A stretch of DNA of 30,884 nt from Dimargaris cristalligena (taxonomy: Eukaryota; Kickxellomycota; Dimargaritomycetes; Dimargaritales; Dimargaritaceae). The position numbers and the translations under genes were made by a program. The notes beneath the pieces are model-generated. The model was not told where the DNA came from. It saw only the letters and a list, made by a program, of their open reading frames with translations, and made no database searches. Where the stretch lies: the NCBI GenBank assembly GCA_027576995.1, contig JANBQC010000331.1:1-30884 (forward strand). The letters are read 5' to 3'. The first letter of the stretch is position 1. Each line of letters opens with the position of its first letter. Shown in pieces: positions 29,331-30,884 of the stretch.

Positions 29331-30790
29331 TGTTCGCCCAGTAGAGTGTTTTTGAATTTGGGACTTAATGCTAATAGATGAAAGATATAGTAGTTGATGG
29401 TTCTAAGTAAACGCCAATTGTGAGGAGAAGATATGACTAACGAATAGGCAAGGATTGTCAGCTACTGAATAAGGGAAAAGCACACGTGGTTTCAGTTGCT
29501 AAAATGGGCAAATGTCAATTTTCATTGGAGTGAATGATAATAATAAAGTGATAGAATATTGATCTAAGGGAACAACTTTGATGTCCTCTGGGTAGAAACC
29601 ATCTGGGTTTTTATATTAGCTGTTACATTACCGGGGTAGTTCGAAATGCCTTGTTTATCGAACCTATAGTTACAAGGGCCTACCTGTGGATTGGTGACTG
29701 TGGGCCCGCTGGTGTAGATAAAGACCACACGCTTGGTATAAATAATAAAGGCGGCCAACAGGGATACCCACCATGGTAGCACCATGCCACTGTTCTCCGT
29801 GACAGCCAAGTATACCATACACAGATGCCTTCATAACTGTAGTATAGTATTTCGGAGCAACGGAGCTACTGTAGGTTACAATGAGGCTTTCATGTAATAC
29901 CAATTTCTTAAAAGAATGGAAGTGTGATTGAAATGGGTAGTACTAATGCTGACCCATTCTCTATTCTCCTGTTCTTGACTGGCTCTGTTTTCTTTTTTAT
30001 TAAGAAGGTCACTATGAAAAGGGCAATTTCCTTTCTCATAAGCCTCACGACTACCGTGAAGTTGACTTCAATCTTGTAAATGGAAATAAAAGGTGATGAA
30101 GTTGGTACACAAGTGGAATTTTATTTCGCAAAGCAATGTCTTCCAACTGCAACCGTGGCCCAGTTTGCATTCAGTGGATTCCTATTATATCAATTTCTCC
30201 TTGTTTAAAAACAATATCTTCGTCCTGACCCACTCCCTCCATATGCGAGCAGTCAACTCGACTAAACCAGCATTGGTGATCATTATACGCTTACATTTGC
30301 TACCCCCAATGACCCAGCATGACTTACCTCGCAGCCCTTTTCCCTAAATACCGCACTGATTGGCCTCTTTATAGCCGATCCGAATTTTCGGTATTTTAGC
30401 ATCTAGTGTATTATACAGCTACTATAGTAATGCCTGCAGTCCAGCCTGATATACACTGCCGAGCCCTCCTCTTTTTCGATCTAACGAGTCCCTGCCTTCC
30501 GGCGAATCCTTCAGTTTTTACATATACAATAGATCATCCACGGGCAGAAATCGTCAAGAATGAGTAGGGAAAAAGTAGTGAGATGGTCCATTAGAGAAGT
30601 CCGCGAAAAACAGGAATGGTTGATTCTAGAGCTAAGAAGTGATGCTGTCGGGGATAGAAATCCCCAAATTGTTAATTGCAGCTGAAATACCATCCTAGTT
30701 ATTTGGTTTAGACTCCCCAACATAAAGTATAAGGAAATTGGTATTATTCCACAATATTATTTACCTCGGTAAAATATTATTTGTCGGTAT
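29331..30790. other. intergenic stretch, promoter of the 436-aa secreted gene
   Basis: AT-rich, with no recognised gene. A CACGTG lies at 29483-29488, about 150 bases upstream of the secreted gene. Minus-strand frames at 29564-29903 have donor-like CAG|GTAGGC but no supporting domain. An imperfect palindrome surrounds 30746-30803 next to the LTR-like copy. Confidence 0.5.
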
Positions 30791-30884
30791 TGTTGGAATA
30801 CTAAGGTTTGTAAAGGAAATAAAACTGGAAGTAAGGGAAGAAAGCAGCTAGAGGACGGTAGGTACCTCTAGGTGGTTAGTTTTA
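30791..30884 (+). mobile_element. LTR-like repeat, copy 2 (runs off the window end)
   Basis: It starts TGTTGGAATA at 30791, the usual opening of Copia/Ty1-type LTRs, and continues to the window edge. Positions 30833-30884 match 27061-27112 with 49 of 52 bases identical. A 7-bp inverted repeat (CTAGAGG at 30848-30854 with CCTCTAG at 30865-30871) lies inside; copy 1 has one change in its left arm. It may be the left LTR of an element that lies beyond the window. Confidence 0.55.

Noticed and set aside
936..29488. CACGTG sites (936-941, 8953-8958, 29483-29488 and some inside the SAPS gene) as targets of the local bHLH factor.
   Set aside because: Six-base sites occur by chance at about this rate; only the one before the 436-aa gene is well placed, and there is no further support.
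29564..29903. Minus-strand frames with a CAG|GTAGGC donor and a hydrophobic segment.
   Set aside because: Two overlapping frames compete, no family is recognised, and no flanking exons join.
1..30884. tRNA, rRNA, CRISPR arrays and bacterial-type operons.
   Set aside because: No cloverleaf with a T-loop GTTCRA box in place, no rRNA blocks, no regular spacer repeats and no Shine-Dalgarno-type gene spacing were found.

Overview
The window reads as nuclear DNA of a filamentous fungus. Spliceosomal introns of roughly 150-280 nt (one of about 765 nt) use GTAAGT, GTAGGT or GTAATG donors and sometimes CTAAC-type branch sites. Genes are widely spaced on both strands, leaders are pyrimidine-rich, and housekeeping proteins match fungal families (Cmc1, fumarase, Erv1, a SAPS-family phosphatase partner, a bHLH factor, a diphosphoinositol-polyphosphate Nudix hydrolase). 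The mix of housekeeping genes with several orphan secreted proteins would suit an early-diverging, perhaps mycoparasitic, lineage. That placement is inference; no ribosomal or other marker gene is present.

Layout. 1-5.7 kb: a tentative two-exon gene, the three-exon CMC1 homologue, a secreted-type reading frame that lacks an in-frame ATG, class II fumarase, and a small uncertain multi-exon gene. 5.75-9.8 kb: a small secreted acidic protein, the ERV1 sulfhydryl oxidase, then 2 kb with no convincing gene. 9.8-16.3 kb: one long SAPS-family gene with a C/T-rich leader. 16.3-18.4 kb: empty apart from a strong inverted repeat. 18.4-20 kb: a two-exon bHLH gene. 20.4-20.9 kb: a TATA-driven 63-residue preproprotein whose last 18 residues look like a cationic amphipathic peptide. 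21.8-23.0 kb: the five-exon Nudix gene. 24.1-29.3 kb: two large orphan secreted proteins. At 27.0 kb and at the right window edge lie two copies of a sequence that starts TGTTGGAA, like the end of a Copia-type LTR.

Function. CMC1 and ERV1 belong to the same intermembrane-space route: Erv1 re-oxidises Mia40, which folds twin-CX9C proteins such as Cmc1. Fumarase is also mitochondrial. The SAPS protein, the bHLH factor and the inositol-pyrophosphate hydrolase belong to nutrient and phosphate signalling. The secreted set (5.75, 20.6, 24.1 and 28.0 kb, perhaps 1.76 kb) is the accessory part. The peptide precursor and the repeat-containing 603-residue protein are the most interesting items.

All exon joins were made by eye from frame, splice sites and family knowledge. 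No search or alignment program was run.
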